Positions 60,024-64,000 of a DNA stretch of 64,000 nucleotides are shown here, piece after piece. The DNA is taken from positions 930,001-994,000 of the forward strand of contig CM034105.1 in assembly GCA_019914945.1 (NCBI GenBank), written 5' to 3'. The position numbers were made by a program, and so were the translations under genes. Numbering within the stretch: position 1 is the first letter of the stretch; each line of letters begins with the position of its first letter. This stretch comes from Typha latifolia (lineage: Eukaryota > Streptophyta > Magnoliopsida > Poales > Typhaceae). The notes beneath the pieces are model-generated. The model made no database searches, was not told the DNA's origin, and saw only the letters and a program-made list of their open reading frames with translations.

Positions 60024-61003
60024 GGGATAGACGGCGAGGTGCACAGGCTGGGTTCGAACCAATACCGATCCGGGCTTAAAGGTCCTGAGTTAGGATCCGA
60101 CCCGATTCACCCGCGCCATGACTCCGGAATAAATCGGACGGGATAATGCCAGATATATGACTTTTTCTTTACAATTTGGCCCAAATATGTATGGCCCAAT
60201 AAGGCCTATTAATCTGAACATGTTATTGGATCAAAGTGAGTTCGTGGACCTTTTTGGATTATCCAATTCCACTAGCATTCCCTTGTAATTTTCTATAAAA
60301 GTCCTCGTCGATACGCCATTTGCCCAACTTATCCGTATCCATTTGTCTACTTCGAAAAAAGAAAAGAAAAGTAGGCATCCTAACATTTATCTTTTTAGCC
60401 CCTACCTTAGTTTGGAATCCTATATTAAGTAACCACTTGATTAAAAAAGAAACCATCTAGCTTCCCATAGTTTTTACCTTATATTTTTAATTATCATGGT
60501 AGGATAAGAGAGAATCTGGGATAGTATAAACTAATAAGCCTCGACAAAATTGTCATCCCACTATTCGCCACACATGCGCCCACGATGCTTAGAGATTAGA
60601 TTTAAGCGATTAAGTACACAATAAACGAGAATTAGTGAACAAAGTTGGTGCTTTTGGAACATGCACGTAGAACTATGTTTGAACTCATATGCCAGCAAAC
60701 CTACAGGATAAGGATTCCATTGACCGCAATAATAACTAGTCAAACACAAAATTTAATAAAGTTTGAAACTTATCCATGGATTTCTTTCTTAAAACCATGT
60801 AACTTGGGGCTGTGGAGGATATCATATCGTACGATGTTACGAAGCTTTATGGAGTAGATCATGATGAATAATATATTTTTTTATTGGGGTTGGATAAGTA
60901 TTGATTTTTTTTTAATAAAGGTTTTTTCATTTCACACCCTATGTTTTGTGGTAATTACGATTTACACTTTTAAAGTATCATAATTGGCGCTTAAATAAAT
61001 ATA
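60024..61003. other. Upstream flank of the two-RRM gene
   Basis: Promoter region of the RRM gene (60024-60300), then AT-rich sequence. No gene seen. Confidence 0.5.
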
Positions 61004-61500
61004 TATATATAAAAGCCCGACAAAAGATTAGCTTTCTCTTAGTATAAAGTCACTTAAATTCTACTGAGCTTTCAACCAATGTACAAAGCTATCGAAATTT
61101 AAGTTCTAGGTTTTCTTTTTTAATCATTCATGAGGCCAAAGGCTATATATAAGCCGGACAAAAGATTAACTCTCTCTAAATACAGAAGCACTTAAGTCTC
61201 ATCAAATTGTAGCCAATATAGTAAACAACCTAGTCTAAACTCTAAATCATGTGCACCGCCAAACAAATTACTTCCAATAAAATGCCGTTGAAATCTGCTC
61301 CAACTCGCTGCAGTGGTCGAGTGTTTTTCAGGCAAACCGCATTGCCGAATCATCATTCGAGTCGAGTTGTTAAGCCGAATCACTGAATCATAAAATAATA
61401 TTTTCTAATATAATTGTTTAGGATTGAAGTTGATTCCATAACCTTCTTAGTTATGGAAAATAATACCTACTAACTAACTCTACTAAAGCTGATTAATATT
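61004..61500 (-). mobile_element. SINE-like copy related to the 5.8-6.3 kb elements, with an internal duplication
   Basis: The part 61294-61500 aligns with 6050-6235: TCGAGTCGAGTTGTTAAGCC, AAATAATATTTTCTA, AGGATTGAAGTTGATTCC, and ATACCTACTAACTAACTCTA. On the minus strand the head reads tRNA-like (GGTTATGGAATCAACTTC as a B-box-like block). A segment GCCCGACAAAAGATTAGC (about 61014) is repeated as GCCGGACAAAAGATTAAC (about 61152). TCATTCATGAGGCCAAAGGC at about 61125 matches the tail region at 5992. Confidence 0.45.
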
Positions 61501-62363
61501 TTAAGTTCTAAGTGATTGAGCTGCTCGGTCGAGTTAATAACTAAATAATTTAGATGCAACGAAACACAGAAGGGTCACAAGTGTCAACTTTCACGTGCCC
61601 CAGTTGAGGAGACAAAAGAAATGGAGTAAATTTAGAAACGGGGATCTTGACATTCTATCTGCTGTCTCTCTTTAATGGTATGCATGTCCTTTGCTTGCAA
61701 CGCAATCCACCTCAACGTCTTAGTTCTTATCCAAATCGTACTATGATCAATCGCACATTTGGGCTTTTGTGGGCCTTACTGTAACCCCACGTAATCTCTC
61801 CATCTCTGCATCTCTAGATCTCCTCTAGATCTTACACATATCTAACTCAAAATATCTTATACTTACCACGTCCTTCATCATTCATTGTGGGCTCCACTCC
61901 CCCATCTAAAACATTTTTATTTAGTATGGTCCTCACCACTTTGGATTAGTTGGAGAATAACTAGCTAAATAATTAATTTCGTAAATCATATATTTGTTTT
62001 TGTTATTTATAATATATGAGGGAGAATCAAACTCATTATCTATATCATAAACTAGTAGAATCCGACCACTTATTTATGATATTTTTTAACAATATTATAT
62101 GGCCTCATATATATATATATATATATTTTTTTTTTTTATGCAATTGAAACTGTTGTATATATCCAATCAATATGTTAATGCACATTCAATAGTGTGCTCG
62201 GACTGATCGACATTAATCACCCCACCACGTAAATTATTTATGAAACAATATATATATCATCCAAATTGCCATTTCTTGTATATAAGAGGATTAACGTTTC
62301 CTAATAATAAAGGAGTTGACAATGCATGAAAAATATTAAAAAAAAACTTAGCTTGCAGGTTAA

Positions 62364-62705
62364 CCCTGTGTGTTTGGAATAAAGGAGAAATAGATTGTCT
62401 CATTCACTTGTGACACAAGACTAAAACTAATATAGTTATTATAATTTCTTAGTTATATGCTAATAAAATGTATAATAATTATATTTAATGTATTATAAAG
62501 TTAACATACTAATTTAATGAATAATTAAAATACTCTTTATAATAAATGGATGAGTACAAGAGAGAATGACCGAAATAATAGTTACTTAAAACGATATCTT
62601 TTTAAAAGTATAATAATATTAATAATTAATATTTAAAGAGTAGAGAGAAATAGATATCGTTGTACTAATATGAATAGTTTTGTATGAGAATAAGCCTGTT
62701 ATTAA
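62364..62705. mobile_element. AT-rich dispersed repeat (possible MITE), copy 2
   Basis: Second copy of the repeat at 49711-50105; the shared core is TATTATAAAGTTAA and TGAATAATTAAAATA. The left end carries GTGTTTGGAATAAAGG and the right end GAGAATAAGCC. No coding content. Confidence 0.4.
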
Positions 62706-63447
62706 TCTACAAGTGAGCGGTGGAGTGTGATGAGAATGTGCATTCTAACTTCTATAGTCTGGATTAAAAGACAAGTGTCACAAACTTTGTCATGTTATGT
62801 GCATAAAAGAACTAAATTTATGCGTATTTTAGAACAACTTGGCTCCAAAGTTAGGGGCATGTGGAAAAGGAGTAATGTTAAATTCCAAGTAGATACAACT
62901 TAAACCTTAATTAACTTCTTTTTATGTATGTCCAAGTAAGAAGGTTTTCTCTTTATTTACTCTCTTTTTCATCCTTTAGGGTAACATAGTACAAACTTCT
63001 TCTTTTCTGGGGTCCATAGTACTGCTTACTTTCTTGTTCCTCTACACTAGCTTTATAGTTGTCATGTTAAACTTAATTATGAGAAGCATAGGAAAGTCCC
63101 ATTAATTTGTTGAAAAACCATTACGTACAATTAAATATCGCTGAGATATTTACTTAAAAATTAAATAATTATTTATAATAATTAATTGAAATTCAAATAC
63201 ATAAACTTCTTAATTATACAGTAGACGAGGTAGCTATCAAACTTTCCTCAAAAGTTGGCTGGAAGATATTTACGAACGATTCTCGACATTCTACGTAGTA
63301 TATATTTTAATATATATTAAGTAAGGGTATACCGTACATTTCTTTATTAATGGTGGGGGGAGTATCCCTCACTTGCCGTATACGTGGTCTTTTAATTAGC
63401 TACCTGTCTACGTCGTCGCTCTTATCCGAATCAACTATCGGAAGCTA

Positions 63448-63471
63448 GATATATATATATATATATATATA
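63448..63471. repeat. (TA)n microsatellite
   Basis: About 12 uninterrupted AT units in gene-free DNA. Confidence 0.9.
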
Positions 63472-64000
63472 CACTGCCAACTAAAGCTTAATTCAATGAG
63501 TAATGTTACTCAAAAAGATTATATTAAAACCATGATAAATATCATATTAAATAACCAACAATATGTATTATATATTAAACTGTTTATTTTTTTTTCTGAG
63601 AAGTAGAGTGTGAACTGTAATTTTTCAATATATGAGTAAATTCTCATCTACATGTATATCACCTGGATAGTTCAAGTTAATAAAGTTGAGTAGTTCTATC
63701 AAGTGTCAGGGGGTAGTGCAGTAGCTCCGTAATATTGCGATGATTTAGACTGAGGGCTGACTGCAACGTGGATAGAGAAGATGAATAAATGTTCTTAAAA
63801 TGATCTTAGAAAAAGAAAAAGGAGAGAGAGAGATGATTTTAGAATAAAGATGGGTGCACTGTAGATGCTGCAGTGCTCTGAATCCAACTAGGGATGATGT
63901 ATGTAGTCAGTCCGTCTCCGAAAGTGGAGGAATGCAACTGCTTGCTTATTGATACCAACAACCAACTCTAAATTAAAAGGAAGTCTACCAATTAATGCCC

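Larger units (their letters stand above)
61501..64000. other. Terminal AT-rich intergenic region
   Basis: Apart from the repeat at 62364-62705 and TA runs at 62107-62126 and 63448-63471, I see no gene or RNA feature. Confidence 0.5.

Overview
The window is nuclear DNA from a flowering plant. The genes carry many spliceosomal introns with GT..AG borders and plant-only families are present (Dof, ACC synthase, BELL homeobox, NDL, At4g22030-like). Intergenic DNA is AT-rich and holds plant-type small transposons. GC-rich 5' ends on several genes and moderate intron sizes would suit a non-grass monocot with a compact genome, but that placement is a guess. There is no bacterial, organellar or viral block and no CRISPR array. 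I recognised no tRNA or rRNA gene.

Layout: (-) Dof zinc-finger factor at 0.5-1.0 kb; (+) type III ACC synthase at 3.4-5.0 kb; a SINE nested in a SINE at 5.8-6.3 kb; a PIF/Harbinger-derived element at 6.4-7.4 kb ending 64 bp before (+) prolidase at 7.5-14.6 kb; (-) saposin-B domain secretory protein at 15.4-17.6 kb; (+) NDL/NDRG-family protein at 20.0-23.3 kb; (-) HAD phosphatase of the PPsPase1/PECP1 (PS2) type at 24.9-25.9 kb; (+) peroxisomal PMP22 at 28.4-30.4 kb; (-) intronless At4g22030-like protein at 30.9-32.2 kb, divergent from (+) mitochondrial CoA carrier at 33.0-36.3 kb; (+) ATH1-type BELL homeobox gene at 40.1-42.4 kb; (-) full ABCC transporter at 43.3-48.9 kb; (-) RGG-box RNA-binding protein at 50.7-54.1 kb; (-) two-RRM protein at 55.8-60.0 kb; gene-free AT-rich DNA with another SINE copy at 60-64 kb.

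I rebuilt each gene exon by exon, requiring reading phase to be kept across every junction. Twelve of the thirteen give a complete protein of normal family length with no frameshift; only the N-terminus of the ATH1-like gene is uncertain. The genes do not form one pathway. They are ordinary unlinked plant genes for ethylene synthesis, peptide turnover, Pi-starvation metabolism, organelle transport, RNA binding and development.

The unusual content lies in the repeats and 5' leaders: the nested SINE with a target-site duplication, the Harbinger derivative with a relic of the Myb-like ORF1 protein next to the prolidase start, a small uORF ending 2 nt before the CoA-carrier start, and a uORF in the ATH1-like leader. 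I found no convincing undescribed multi-gene system.
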